From positions 1,054,001 to 1,118,000 of the forward strand of contig MBPM02000006.1 in assembly GCA_001695595.3 (NCBI GenBank): a stretch of 64,000 nt of DNA, written 5' to 3'. Source of the stretch: Plasmopara viticola. Taxonomy: Eukaryota; Oomycota; Peronosporomycetes; Peronosporales; Peronosporaceae. Positions 24,115 to 36,700 of the stretch are shown here, in pieces. Each line of letters opens with the position of its first letter. The stretch's first letter is position 1. Below the pieces are notes generated by a model. It worked only from the letters and a program-made list of their open reading frames with translations. It ran no database searches and was not told where the DNA came from. Position numbers and translations under genes: made by a program.

Positions 24115-26562
24115 TAGACTATGTTGAAGCATCATAGATTGACAAGGTTTGTTTACAGAGACATAATAATCCTCAGGACTTTGGGTCTTGAAAAGTATTA
24201 TCGTACTCTTAATATCCTTTCTGTAAGGTATTTTCGTACACTTGATTCCCCGCGCTCGACTTCGCTGGCAAGGAGAATGCCAGTGACCATACGGCAGCTA
24301 AGAGTGCACAAAGTCTCCATCATACTAGCTTTTAGGCTAGAGGAGCAAGGACTTTTTCACTTTGAGCTGTAGGTCATGCCTGCGAACACTAAGTTCTTTC
24401 CAAAGCAGTTCAGACACCTTACGCTTAAATGTGCAATGTTCGATCTAGTTGTAAAGCTTACTAATCATATGGCTAGATGCGTGTATCTTTTTAAAGGGCC
24501 ATAAAAATCAGAGGTCACTATTTAAACACGATAAATACCTTTTGCCGACTCCGAGAGTATACTCAAGCGCTTATACTTTGTCGCTTGAAAGTTGAGCTGA
24601 TAAAGTAAGCGTAAAGCCAAGGTGAGGAGACCTACTTTAGTGCTTCTCGATCCGTTTTTGTGGCTGTAAAGCTAACATGCGCGATTGGCAACTTGCAAAG
24701 CGGCGCTTTTGAAATGCAGTATCTCATTTTGCGAAACCATTTCGGCTATTGCGGTGTGGCAGCGAGGGCTTCGTAAGCACGTTAAAGTTGTTGCCCACAC
24801 TTAAATGAGTGCTTTATGCCCGCACAAAACCCTGAGCGCTTGATTTGGAAATGTTTACGAGTCAACAAAAGAGTGAATAACTTTTAAAACTATGTATGTG
24901 TACGACTTAATTTAAATATGGTGGATTTATAGCTAAATAATTCCAAATGCTCGATCAATCTCGGCAAAGGTTTCCGATTTATCTATCGTCGTAATTGTAC
25001 TCATGATAATCCAGAAGTAAGGTAAACCGCCCATCTTAGTGACTGTCTAATTCTTTCCTATCTACAAAGAGAGATGATGCTTTTTCTTAGCTTACAATGG
25101 CTATCCCTCCACCACAGGTTCTACATCCGAGACTAAATGAGCCTGTGCTGGCATGCCCGTAGAGTATAATCTATGAAAGTGGTGCTCAAATGCCATGACG
25201 CGTTTTACTTGCTTTAGGGATGCACATGTTGCCGCATTTACCCCAGGTCCGTAAGTCGTCCGAGCAGTGCAAAATGCTTGTCCAAGAGACGCAAAAAGAT
25301 TTGTCCATCCCAAATCTTTGGTGGTTTCAGATAGCCGAACCACTCGGGTAGGCGCATTATTGACTACAAAGGCTAGGAAACTGCTTATGATTGCTGACCA
25401 TTAACTATTACTATATCGGTTTTTAATATAAAATGAAGATCAATGAATTTTCAAAATCAATGCAATGTTTACTTTACATTAATTCCACGGGAATTTAGTG
25501 CATCCACTCTATGATTTAGGCAGAAACTAATTATTTATCCATCTTCATAACCATCGTATGCTCAGTATGCTTGTGGGATAGATACCTCTTTAGTGATGAT
25601 AGAGAAGCTTGGTAGCGGCCCGCTACACTAATGCGAGCTGAATTACGATTTATTTGAGGCAATTTTTATTTAATTACTCTCTGGCTTTGTAACTTACCCC
25701 TTGAATGGCCCCTCAAATTATGAAGTCTGTGCTAATTACAAAGAGTTTCCTTCGACACGCAAATAATGCAGTTGTCTGATTGCTTGTATACCGAATCGAG
25801 GCAGCCAAAGATAGGTGAGATGAATGACTCAGTGACCAAATAATCACCACAGGATACAGAATTCGGTCCGAAATGGGTCGGATAGCTACTAGCACCCCGC
25901 GAGACTGCTTAGTCCTAGCGTGTGTTTTCCGGAAGCTTGAAAACCTGGTTGCTTGTCCAAAGTAAGCGAAACTCAACAGTGGCAAAACGGGTGTACTGCA
26001 AAATAATTTCTATCTTGTCAACTGTAAACAGCAACGTTGAAAGCTTTTCCGTGTTGCTGGTCGGAGCCGAAAAACATGATCCCGGCAACATTTGGTGCTA
26101 AGTGGTGTCAGTCACACAACTGCCAATTATGGCGTACTACTTGTTTTGGTCGAATTGCCAGCTCAGCAAAACATTGACTTGTCAAATTTCAAGTGCTGAT
26201 GGCTTCGACTATTACAGCCAGTCGGCGCATTAACATCGGTTCTCGAATGAATGAGTTTTGTATGAAAAGTAAAGTGTATATCAAACAATTGCCAAAAAGA
26301 TCTACAAGAGATAAAACCTGAAAAAAACTGATTGCCAGTTCTCGGGAAACATTCAACCACAGTATGTATTGTAGCTTATGTGAGCGATTTTGTCATGCAA
26401 CGAGCTATCCCGATACCACTCATCTCAAAGATGGATAGTTGATATAGTATTTTGATACATAATTGTAGTATTTTTTCAATTTACCTCGTGGCTGCATTTG
26501 TAAAGCCGATCGTCATGGTTTAAAATTAGCCTGCCATGCGCAGTTATTCTTCGTAGCTTCTC
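24115..26562. other. Gene-poor region
   Basis: Open frames here are under 91 codons and unrecognised. The final 150 bases would hold the promoter of the EF-hand-like gene that follows. Nothing else is supported. Confidence 0.4.
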
Positions 26563-27795
26563 ATGGAAAAGCATTCGCATTCACGGACGCCGCAAATTTT
26601 GCAGAGATCTTCACTGTTGACATGCAAAGTCGGTGCTCCATACACGGCCCTCAACATTTTTCCACAATCTTCAAATGATGTCAACCAAACCCTTTCAATT
26701 CTTCCAAAGACTACAGAAAGGCGTCGTGGTCTCGCGAATTCTCCGCTCGTTTTCACGGTGCCATCGAAAGCAGCCGAATGCTTATCAAACTCGAAAGGAG
26801 GAATTTTTGAAATGTCTGCAGTAACTCTTCTCAATGCTTTACGCAGGCGAACATTATTGGACTTGCCATGCATGAGAGAGTTCTCATTGTTACGCACCAA
26901 GCCATTAACCAAGCGAAATTTGTCACGTCTATCTACTAGTTCTGTTTACAACATACACGTGGAACAATCCTATCTTCAGCAACTCGCGAATCTTTCTACC
27001 ACCCAAAAAGATACTGATACTCGCGTTGCATCTCCAGTCAAGCAAAAAAAGCCACAGATTGCTCACGCGCACCGAAAGATCAAGTCGTATTCAGGTATTC
27101 AGCCGCCGACCACGTGCAATACGTTTACTGCATCACCACCTTTGAGATTTACGTATCCACCACAAAAGCCTGCGGGTCGATCGCTGCAACAGTTTCGAAC
27201 AAAGCCAAAGTTTCCAGAAACCCGCCAACTTACTGTTACTGAGCAGCACGGGTTTCTGTTAGAACAAGATTTAGAGGCCTTGATGCTAGCTACTAGCTAC
27301 TCTCGAGCCGAGCTTTTTGCGCGGTGGGCTCATTTTAAGGCGTTGTGCTCTATGACCACAAGTTCTTACGGTGTAACTAAAGAATTGCTTCGTCACAGAA
27401 ATTCTCAGCTCGTGGCTGATGATAAATCCTTCGTCGATTGCGCTTTTGATGTCCTTGACGTTCATGGCTCTGGAGCCCTCGATTGGCCAGATTTCATCGC
27501 AGTTCTAAGTGTGGTTGAAAAGGGCAATTTCTTTCGTCGACTTGTTTTCCTTTTTCAAGCGTATAAGCTCAATGGAAACAGCTCTATTTGTCGACATGAG
27601 GTGGAGCTCTTCTACTTGGCTAGTTCACATAGCCCTTCGACACCACAAAGTCTTGAAGTTGTGCGGCATTTCGTTGACAACCTTTTTTCGTCACTCAGCC
27701 GTGAACAGAGCGATTCGATCCAGGTAGAAGATGCTTTGGCATTTTTGTACCAACACTCGGACCTTGATGAGTTAAATGGCCTAGAATGTACTTAA
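26563..27795 (+). CDS. EF-hand-like protein, function unknown
   Basis: Single open frame of 410 codons. The N-terminal 220 residues are low-complexity, rich in Ser, Thr, Pro and basic residues, with no signal peptide. From about 225 it becomes an ordered helical domain. A recognisable calcium-binding-type loop lies near residues 295-310 (FDVLDVHGSGALDWPDFIAV), with acidic or polar residues at positions 1, 3, 5 and 12. A weaker second half follows (YKLNGNSSICRHEVELF), which keeps fewer ligands. This is the layout of calcineurin-B/NCS-like EF-hand modules. It may therefore be a Ca2+-responsive or cytoskeletal protein, but the exact family is not recognised. The true start could be a later ATG. 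It is convergent with the next gene, 74 bases apart. Confidence 0.75.
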   Translation: MEKHSHSRTPQILQRSSLLTCKVGAPYTALNIFPQSSNDVNQTLSILPKTTERRRGLANSPLVFTVPSKAAECLSNSKGGIFEMSAVTLLNALRRRTLLDLPCMREFSLLRTKPLTKRNLSRLSTSSVYNIHVEQSYLQQLANLSTTQKDTDTRVASPVKQKKPQIAHAHRKIKSYSGIQPPTTCNTFTASPPLRFTYPPQKPAGRSLQQFRTKPKFPETRQLTVTEQHGFLLEQDLEALMLATSYSRAELFARWAHFKALCSMTTSSYGVTKELLRHRNSQLVADDKSFVDCAFDVLDVHGSGALDWPDFIAVLSVVEKGNFFRRLVFLFQAYKLNGNSSICRHEVELFYLASSHSPSTPQSLEVVRHFVDNLFSSLSREQSDSIQVEDALAFLYQHSDLDELNGLECT

Positions 27796-27869
27796 GCATT
27801 GACTTGCCATTTCATTGCACAACGACACAATAAACAAACTTTTCTATAGTAAACATCGATCTAAGTCTA

Positions 27870-29699
27870 TTATTCGGGGTTAAACCAATCGACTGCAGTT
27901 GGTAAAACATTTCGTCGTGGAGCTGCCAGAGGCTATACAATGAATTAAACATTTCATGACCAAAGATAAAAAAGATATTGTCGATAGTAGACTCACCTGA
28001 AAGATAGTACTGGTTTCGCTGACTTTGATTGTATCTTCATCTTTGTCATGTAAATAGTAAAATTTGCGAAATGGTTTTCCGGACGCGACATGATAATTTC
28101 GGACTCGCGGTGGAAAGCGGTTTGAAGTTTCCCAGACTTGTTGCTTTACTTTGCCAACAGGGCGTTGACGTACATGAAGCTTAGGCGAGATCGCAATACG
28201 TGACTCATTTGCTGTATTTCCTTCCTGTAACACGTGCTTGCGATGTGATAAAGCTTTGATTGGTGACACAACTGGAAGGATCGGCCATCGAGAGTCTTCA
28301 TCTCTAACAACTTTTGTTTGAACGGGAGAAAACGGCAATTGGTCACTCGTGTCTGCTCGATGGTCTAGCGCGTTTTCTGCCGTCTGAAACAGAGCATTAA
28401 ATCAATAAGACACTATCTAACGCCACTCACCGAGTAACTTACCTGATAATTATGGAGTCGAAGTCGTGAGTTGCGACTTGGAGATCGTCTTGGGCCTTGT
28501 ATTTCGACGCCGGAGATAACAGCTTTCACCCCCATAGCAAGACATGAAGAATCGAGCGAGGGCAACATCGACAAGGGAGGCTCAGGTCTTGGACTTTCAG
28601 GTAGCGCAAGCGGACGGAGGCGTTGAATGGGTGAGCACACGGCAGCACCGACGTGGTCATGCTTCTCTCGTACATCATCAGATATGACAAATGGCAGTGG
28701 TTTGCGCTCCAATTCAAATCTACTGCGTGGATTCACTGTTCTTTTCTGACTGTGTGGTGGTCTTGTTGGCGATACAGATCCGGCTCCTGTGCTGACTGTC
28801 GAATTTGCTGCAACGTGAGCCTGAAAGAAGTGACGGTCCACTTGTGATGAGCTGCCATGGGGTTCTACATCGTAAAGAGGTGGTCCATTGACATTCATCA
28901 AAGCAATTTTGTTTGCAATAGTACGGCAAGCTATCGCCCATTCGACTTGCGCTAAGAGATCCTGTCGACGGTCGAGTTCATAAATTGGAAGCTGTCGCGG
29001 GGTGCTCAGCGAAACGGTGCTGCTCAATGCAGCAGCGTCCGGTTTTGCAGCGGAAACGTCCCGGCTAAAAGTTCGAGTAGACCGTCTTGTGGCATGGCTT
29101 TGTGCCGATTTAAAGTCCACGTCAGCTCCAACTTTGTGCTGTACTGTCTTCCATCGACTTTCTTGTCGCAGTGGCCGTGCCATTTGTAGTAAAACTTTTT
29201 GCATAATATCACGCTGAGAAGCGCTTGATGTTGCTTTCTTACCAATTTGACCAGGTACCTGACGATCGATTTCAACGGCTCGCGGTTGGCTTTCTGTTTG
29301 GCTCCAAACTTTCCGTCCTTGTTTCTTCTGATGAGAGTCAGCAACACTTTCCGAGTCACGCAACGACAATTTACCAATGAAATCTTCACTTTGAACGAGA
29401 TGCATCTGCTGTCTTGCACGGCTTCCGCCAGGTAACTCATTCAGCGAATCGGACGGCTTCAATGTACTCATGCCAACACTTTCAAAAATTTGTACGCACA
29501 CTTGACGCGCTGTTCCTGCAAAGATGGTTTTATTCTCAGTTCGCACTTGCATTTCTTCGAAAATTCCACTAAGAAGATCGTCGAGAATGAACACGCAAGT
29601 CTCGTCGGTGTCCGTTACGGCCGATTGCACGTTGTTGAGCTTCTCAAGCCACTGAGATGCACGATCCTGATCATGGGCTTCACCTACATCGTCCGTCAT
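27870..29699 (-). CDS. Hypothetical protein, three exons
   Basis: Inferred exons (minus strand): 29699-28443, 28383-27997 and 27932-27870, giving about 568 residues. Intron 1 has donor GTAAGT and acceptor TTTCAG; intron 2 has donor GTGAGT and acceptor GTATAG. Both junctions are phase 0, and the reading frame stays open across each. I chose the ATG at 29699 (MTDDVGEAHD) because the open frame further upstream contains no ATG. The N-terminal 80 residues look helical (WLEKLNNVQSAV, LLSGIFEEMQV). The middle is Ser/Arg/Pro-rich and probably disordered, and the C-terminus ends DWFNPE. I do not recognise a domain. It is transcribed in the same direction as the upstream deubiquitinase, about 200 bases apart. 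Confidence 0.75.
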
Positions 29700-29903
29700 T
29701 CGTCGCGTCGCTGCCAGCTTGACTACCGTACCGAGAATAGACCATAACAACAAGAGCTAATTAAACACTGAAACGCTCGAACTTTGAAGAACAAAAAAGA
29801 CGAGAAGCGTTAGTACATCTATGTCAACACCATTACTTGTCCAGAACATGTCTAGTGAATAGCCTTGTACCTTGCAACTAATACCAAGGTCTAGTCCTGA
29901 TCG

Positions 29904-32455
29904 TTACAGGGACGTTTCTGTTGGCGAGCGATCCAGGTCGACAAGTAGAGACGTCGTCGGAGTTTTTGTTGCGACCACTTTCGGTCGACGTTGATAAAAA
30001 AGCATGTATGCTTCGCACTGCAAGACCTTCTCAAACGACACTCGCTTAACAACTGTGTCAGAGACGTAATACCATGTCCGTGCTGGGCCGTCACCGTTCC
30101 GAGGCGTAATCCTCTCGGTCCCTCCCTCTCCTTTGCGTGCACGCGCCAGTGCAAGCGCTTCACGTCGACGGGAGCGACTTACGTACGCAACATAGTGACC
30201 TGATCGTTTGTTGCCCATATGAACGACAACAGCCATGAGTTCAAAGCAAAGGGAATGGGTCTTGGCATCGCCTCCACCTTGACGCAACTTCTCACTCACG
30301 TATGGAGTCATGTCAAGTTTCTCGTCAAACGCAATGTGTTGTGTAATTTTTTTTAAGCGTGCGAGTCGCTTAATGTGCACGACGAGAACGCGAGGGAGCG
30401 CAGACATGAACATTTGCATGGATGCATCGCGAAGGACGACTTCCATTTCAGGCTCTGCATTCGATCCAAAACGCTTTTTTCGCATAAATCGACCGGCTAC
30501 GCTGCGAACTTTACGCTGTCGTGAGCACTTTTCACAGTCGTAGCCATTGTTAGCCGATACAAGTAATTGCGTTTCGGACACAAAGTGATCGAGACAGTCA
30601 CTGGTCGTCACTTCTCGGTGTTGTATCGTTGGAACAGAGACACTTACATGGAACGCATCTTCGACAATTTCAGTCCGATTGCCGCATGCTTGACACGTCA
30701 CTGCAGTCGTAAGCGTACCACCAAACAAATTACGTGTCAAATTCAGTCTAGAATACATTTGTCGCTTTTCTGCTCGAGCGTGAAGCACAGCTGACGGCCG
30801 AGACGAAAGCGTTGCACGAGATTCGACTTGCGAAGCGTCGAGCATCATGTCGTCTTCATTGAGATTTAATCTCTTTGCCAACAAATGTTGTACCTGTTGC
30901 ACAGTTGCACATTTGGGCACTTGCATGGAAATGGTCTCCCCTGTCTCCGTTTTCACAAAAATTTGCTTGGTTTCCTCTTGTTCCACGTCACTTTCACTGC
31001 CTTCCTCCTCGGTCTCGTGCTCTCCTTCTATCGTTACTTCATTGTCGGTCGCATCTTCTTCTGTCCATGTTCCTTGGAAGCGACGAGAAGAATCCTCGTC
31101 ATCATCTGGTATGTCCGAAGAATTCGTCGTGCTACAACTATTGGTCGCGACGTTATCAAGAGCCTCATTGATGTCACTAACTTCGCTAGCAGGAGGCAGA
31201 GGTGGGTCCATCTCTTCGTCAATGGCCCACAAGAAGCTCGTAAAGAGCTCGTGGGCATCCTGTTGATACGAACCACGAAATTGTGAAAACTTGCCGCGCA
31301 TTTCTTTTAGCAGAGGCGCGACCGTCAAAACTGACGACGAGCCTGAACGTGATCGACTGCTCTTACTCTTGGCACGCGAAGATTCCCCAGCAAGAGCTTT
31401 GCGTGCACGTTTTTTCACCGTCTCGTGCAACATTCTGTCGTGATAGGAGCAACCACAATAAGTACTTATGAAGTTCAATACGTCAACCGTGTACATGACA
31501 AACGTACGTAAACGTCGTCGTAATGGGCGTCGCCTTGGTCTCTAAAATGTCCGCAATATGCACGTGTTCCGGAAAATAATGTGTCGCGGTCAAAAGCGCC
31601 TGCATGGCTGCGTTAAAGTAGCACGTATTGCCCAAATTCGTAAACCCCAGCACCGTATTGGGCAATTCCTTCGATCCAGCATTGTGTTCACTGGGTGGAA
31701 GTCGCAATTCTTGCATTGGTTCCCTTTTCATGGCACTTTGATGCTTTTTTCGTCGCATTTTGTCCTCTCGTGCCTTTGTTTTCAATGGCATATCAAGCAT
31801 AGCATGCGCTCGGATCATGTCACTCATTGCCTCACAAGTGAGTACTTCCCGACGCTCGAGCGGTGCGTCCACGTGAACATTGTGGTTGATTCCACTCGTA
31901 TTCGAGCCATTAGGTGTCGTAATGGGTGACAGTGGCGTCTGATGGGCTGCAGGTGACCGCATTCGGCTTTGCAGCTGTCGCCGCTTTTTACTGGCAATGT
32001 CCTCAAGGGCGTCACAAAATTCCACACGAGCGTTCTCGACTTTGGACCGCGCGTTGATTGGAATGTCAATATTGCAAGGCTCGCACCAAAACGTCTGGGA
32101 AGCTACTTGAAGCCCGACAAAGTGTTTAGGATGCGTCTGAAGGTGGAGACGAAAGTGGTGGTCACGAAAACAGCCAATGAAGCCGCAGCTTACGCATACA
32201 ATGAGGTTGTCGTCCTCTGCGTACTGTTCCCAGCTCTGGAGCGCGGCAATTTTACTATCGCTTGATGACGGTGGCGTACACCCCTTTAAAGGTGATAAGT
32301 AGCGGTTACACAAGACGGTTACGTGACCCGATGCCAGAGAAAGCAATTAGTTTACGTACTTGACAAAGAAGCTGGGACCGCTTCTTCAGCTCGCGACGAA
32401 AATCGGCCATGCGCACGGCCTGCCCGACGTGGCGGCAACTCTTGTCGCCACCCAT
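29904..32455 (-). CDS. Ubiquitin-specific protease with N-terminal ZnF-UBP (USP16/45-like)
   Basis: Cysteine deubiquitinase of the USP family. Inferred exons: 32455-32360, 32283-31508 and 31434-29904, about 800 residues. Introns start GTACGT in both cases and end AAAG and GACAG; phases match. Exon 1 plus exon 2 rebuild a ZnF-UBP: CRH at 7-9, a Cys-x2-Cys pair across the first splice (31-34), CVSC at 62-65, and His/Cys further on (FWCEPC). This supports the splice model. The Cys box GFTNLGNTCYFNAAMQALL puts the catalytic Cys at 253. QQDAHELF, two Cys-x2-Cys pairs (CQAC, CEKC), VVHIKRL and the His box GHYVAYVS followed by WYYVSD are all present. An insert in the catalytic domain (KQIFVKTETGETISMQVP onward) resembles ubiquitin itself. 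Confidence 0.93.
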
Positions 32456-33367
32456 GGCGCTACACGGAAAGAGGCCGATGGCTTTTTGGAGGAGTGTTCG
32501 ATTAAGTGCGATTACAAAGAAATTAGTAAAGATGGGAGCATTAAGACACTCAGCAAAAAGTGGACTTGATAATGCAAAGCATGTCTTAGACATTGGTAAC
32601 AGGAGTCTCGTTGAGTAACGCTACGTTTTTTGTTTGAAAATTCATCTGAATTGGCACATAGCTCTTCTTTTACGCAGTAAAAATTCGATGTCGCACCACC
32701 ACCATCGAGTTATGCATAAACAGCCAAACACAGTCTGATGATGGCATAATGCACACTGGGTTTATAAATGTCTTTGTTAAAAAGAGGCACTTATCGCCAC
32801 TTCCGACAATTTATGTAGATGCTATGCACAAATTCTTGTTCATGAACGTTTGAGTGACGGGGTCACACGGCACCTGGCATTGGAGGAGACTCCGGCGAAT
32901 GTCTGCTCGCTATTTTATTCGTCGAAAATCAAAGTGACTATGAAACAACTCAATTATGTTCACGTGCTTGGATCCTAATCCCAAATCTTTTGCACAGATT
33001 CATCCTTTAAGAATATAATTCGGTATGCAATACTGATATTGTGTCTATCGTGCACTAAATGCCATCACTTTGTCCATTGGCCAATTTACTCGCGATAAGT
33101 TGCCTCGGCTTCTAAAATCTGCACCAAAGTCGGTCACCAATTATAAAGCTGCTTGAGCAACGAATATTGTAGGCGGCTTGCCAGAAGATGTTTGCCCGCC
33201 AGAGAATCTCTAGGGCAAGAGCAATGTGAGCTCATTGATGGATTCTGTGCCAAAAAGACAGCTAGTGGCATGGTACGCAACTCGAATTTACCGCACTCGT
33301 AGCCGATTTTTTCGAAACCAAAACGGAAGATGGAGACTAGTTTATGTTAATAATTAGCTAAATAGTG
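32456..33367. other. Intergenic, no gene seen
   Basis: About 900 bases upstream of the deubiquitinase. Only short unrecognised open frames. Confidence 0.4.
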
Positions 33368-33710
33368 CTAGAAAACACGTAATGTAATGTAATGTATTAC
33401 GTTATCGCGTTGCAAAATTATGTACGTGCTAGGCTCAGTCTGGCTAGTCCACGGCATAGAGTGGTGTCCGCATACGTCGAGTCTCGTTCGGCGGGCAGTG
33501 CAGCCAGCACCGAGGTCGTGAGTGTCTTCCATTAATTTGCTTAGCTCTGACTTGGTAAGAGCCCAGGTGGCGCCCGGTGCTGGAGACCGTCGCGTCGAGA
33601 GTGAGACTCGTTAGAGACCCGCCTGATGCCAGAGAGCACCTGCCCGAAGCGCGCGAGCATTGAGCCCCCGCGCTTGGAAGGAGGGCGTCACCCCAACCTA
33701 GAAAACACGT
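33368..33710 (-). mobile_element. Short interspersed retroelement, copy 1 (slightly 5'-truncated)
   Basis: A roughly 320-base element flanked by an exact 13-bp target duplication CTAGAAAACACGT (33368-33380 and 33698-33710). In its own 5'-to-3' sense (minus strand) it begins at GGTTGGGGTGACGCC, missing about nine bases seen in other copies. It ends with a pentamer-type tail read as (TTACA)n. The tail abutting one duplication and the variable 5' end fit target-primed reverse transcription. No transposase or RT is encoded, and the frames inside it are not proteins. Confidence 0.85.
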
Positions 33711-36700
33711 GTTGCTTGATAAAATATTTAGGCGCACGCTAAAAGCGCACTGAATTGCTAGTAACGTATATCAATTTTAAGTAGGGGCGTCGGATATTCG
33801 CTCATGGTAAGTAGTACGCTGGCAGGTAAGTTGCCACAAGAGCTCAAATCTTCCCTGATGGCGTTAAACCGCCTGGGAACACAGCTTTTATCATTGTTTC
33901 GGGCTTTCGCCCGTACATACGTGAAACCACAACCGCTCCAGAGCAAATCTGTAACGAATTATACTAGACTATGGGCTGCTTTTCTGTTTTTTCTCAGTAC
34001 CAAGCACTGCATCCTTCTTGATGTTCAAAACAAGACGTGATTTAAAAGATATATATATATTAGACACTGTTTGCAGAATTTTTGTTCAATGTGGGAATGT
34101 AAACAAAAATGGGGAGCGTGAGACTCACATTAATCTTTTTTATTAACACCAATTTTTAGAGTCAGGCAGATAGAGGGCTGCGAGTCGTACTCGTCCCTCC
34201 AAGTAGTAGCCTCACATCACATTATATCACTTGTCGCTTAGATTTTTTTTCCTACGTGGGAATAAATAGTATGCTCATTTGCCGTAGGGTAAACTGATCG
34301 GACTGGAAGAGCTGAGAATTTTGCTTGGCCCTAAGAGGACCAGCATCTCGCTGCACAAAGCCCGACGCAGTTTGTGCGCGTATGGAGGTGGTCTCAAGCA
34401 ATTAAAACACTCTGTTAAAACATTTTTGACAGGAGACAACGGAATTGTCTGTGTCGATGGTGCGAGCATCTAAGGCAGGTGCTGCACCAAACCGCGGTAA
34501 GCAATGCTATCTTAAAATGGAGGAATTCGAGAAAACATTGCTTCGGCCAGAAGATTTCAAGATAGCCATGATGTCTGCCCGTTTTATATCATTTATGAGT
34601 GAGGAAGCAAATATACACTTTAATGTAATAACTAAGTTGAGACGGCGTTTCGTGCGAGACTAAAGGGTCTGCTGACGCACATCTTTTCACTGCCTTACAA
34701 CACGTGCCGTGTATATTTACATAATTTTGCAATCTTTACGGTTAAGATGAGCTCGCGGACATCGTTCACGAGCTGAGTGGTATTCTGGCTTAAGCGACCA
34801 AGTCTATCTTTTCCCAAAAGAAGATACAGAAACCGTTGGGCCAAGTACGGCGGATACTTTGTGTACTTTTAAGAGAATCTTAGAGGCGACAGTCAAGGTC
34901 GAGCTTAGCTATCAAGCAGCACGAGAAAAAGGGAGATCTAAATCGCCAGAAAATGCTGAATGTCCTGGTAATCATTTACTGATAAAGAGAAGTCATGTTT
35001 TCGAGCTGCGAAATAGCTTTCAGGCATTTGTCGATGATTATTTGATGGTTGCCATTTACAATCGGATGCAGCCAATTTGGATTCGGAAAATAGCAACAGC
35101 AAGTGGTCGTGAAATGGCTTACTGAGAAAGCCCTATGCTTTAACAAGCCTTAATATTAAGCCGAAGAGCTCCGGAACTAATATTAAAGAGTGTTCGTGCG
35201 AGCCTGGCTTGTTATCAATTGTGACAGCAATATCAATTTATAGAAATGGATGGACAGATCCAGGGGCTCATGAATAGTTATGGTCGGCGCTCCGTTGATA
35301 ATAAAAGTCAGTCCTATACTGACGCTATACATGCACACTGACGTGATATTGTCAATTTTATATGAGTGACACACTGTCTCTGAAGATCCCGGTAGATGTA
35401 AATGTGATTTGGCGTCAATTTCTGCTCGGCGTTGTACCAGTGTGCGAGTATGACGTAATTCTGTGTACATCCCCACAAGCCCTACGGTCAAAAAGCTAAA
35501 CCTCGACTGGCGAGGATTTTGTGAGTTATAACCTTACTTCTGCTAAAAAAAGAGAAGAATAATTGGCGCAAATATTGGACCAAGTCGGTCTAAGTACTGG
35601 AAACCAGAATGTCAGAGATGGCTTAGCTGGTGTCAAGTTAAAAATTGGGCTTGAAGTGCGTTAAGAAATGATCGTAAAATAAGGCTTTTGCTGCATGCTG
35701 GAGATGGCATGGCTAAATCGAAGTTAGGCAGCACAAGTTAGACCCTAGTGTTGTATAAGTGACCTATTAGGCGTCGCTCGTAGGATACTTCACGTTGCAT
35801 GCTGTGGAAGGCGCAGGCTCTTATGACGCATATCTGATCCACTACGCCAAGCCAAGGCATCGAGGGTCCAGATCTGACGATGCATGTAAAGATACACATA
35901 ATCATTTTTGAAAACCCCTTGTCGGATAGCACTCACTGTATATTATGCGAGAAGCGGTGGCTGTAGGACAAGAAATTAAGGGTGCGACCCTATTGACGCA
36001 CGTGGAGTGTTACGGAGCCCACTATGTAGCACTTATCGTGAACATCGTTTGCTGCGGACATAGTCATCAAGGTATTTAAGGCACTGACCTTCAAATGACA
36101 CATAGATCACTTAGCAGTGTATCTTTGGCGTGATGTAGCTAAAATGAGGTCGAAGAAGCTGGGAAAATGTTCTTCCGATACGCGTGAATAGCTCACACAG
36201 CGCCAAGATATGTGAAGCGCGTTACTGGCAATGTAGACGTCGGTGCGTCAATATACAATTATGTCGTCACAAAGGTGACGCAAAGAGTCTTAGCGATACC
36301 AACGATCTCACCGAAGGAAGATGGCTCTCATTAATCATAAAAGACTGCTTTGTTCCGAACGAAATTGGCTTTGAGCACTCGTGTCAGTCTGGCGCTCGGC
36401 TATATGCCTTAAAAAAGCTGAGAGCCTGTTCCTGCAGCGAATGCTATGCTAAAGTGGATGAGTTATCCATGGCAGAGCTTTGAAAGACGGACATGACCAG
36501 CCGTAGTCGAAATAGCGATCACCAAACCAGGAAATCAGAATAATTCTTTTATCGTTTTTGGATGAGTCGGTCATAAATTTTCACAATAGCGCACGGGGTA
36601 GACTATTGAACACAACGAATGCCTCTTTTCTTTTTTGCTGAGCGATACCAAGATGTGATCTTCCAAAATCCCCTTCGGCTATTCTACCGATTTAGATGTA

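Noticed and set aside
26544..26912. 122-codon minus-strand frame
   Set aside because: Antisense shadow of the EF-hand-like gene; no features of its own.
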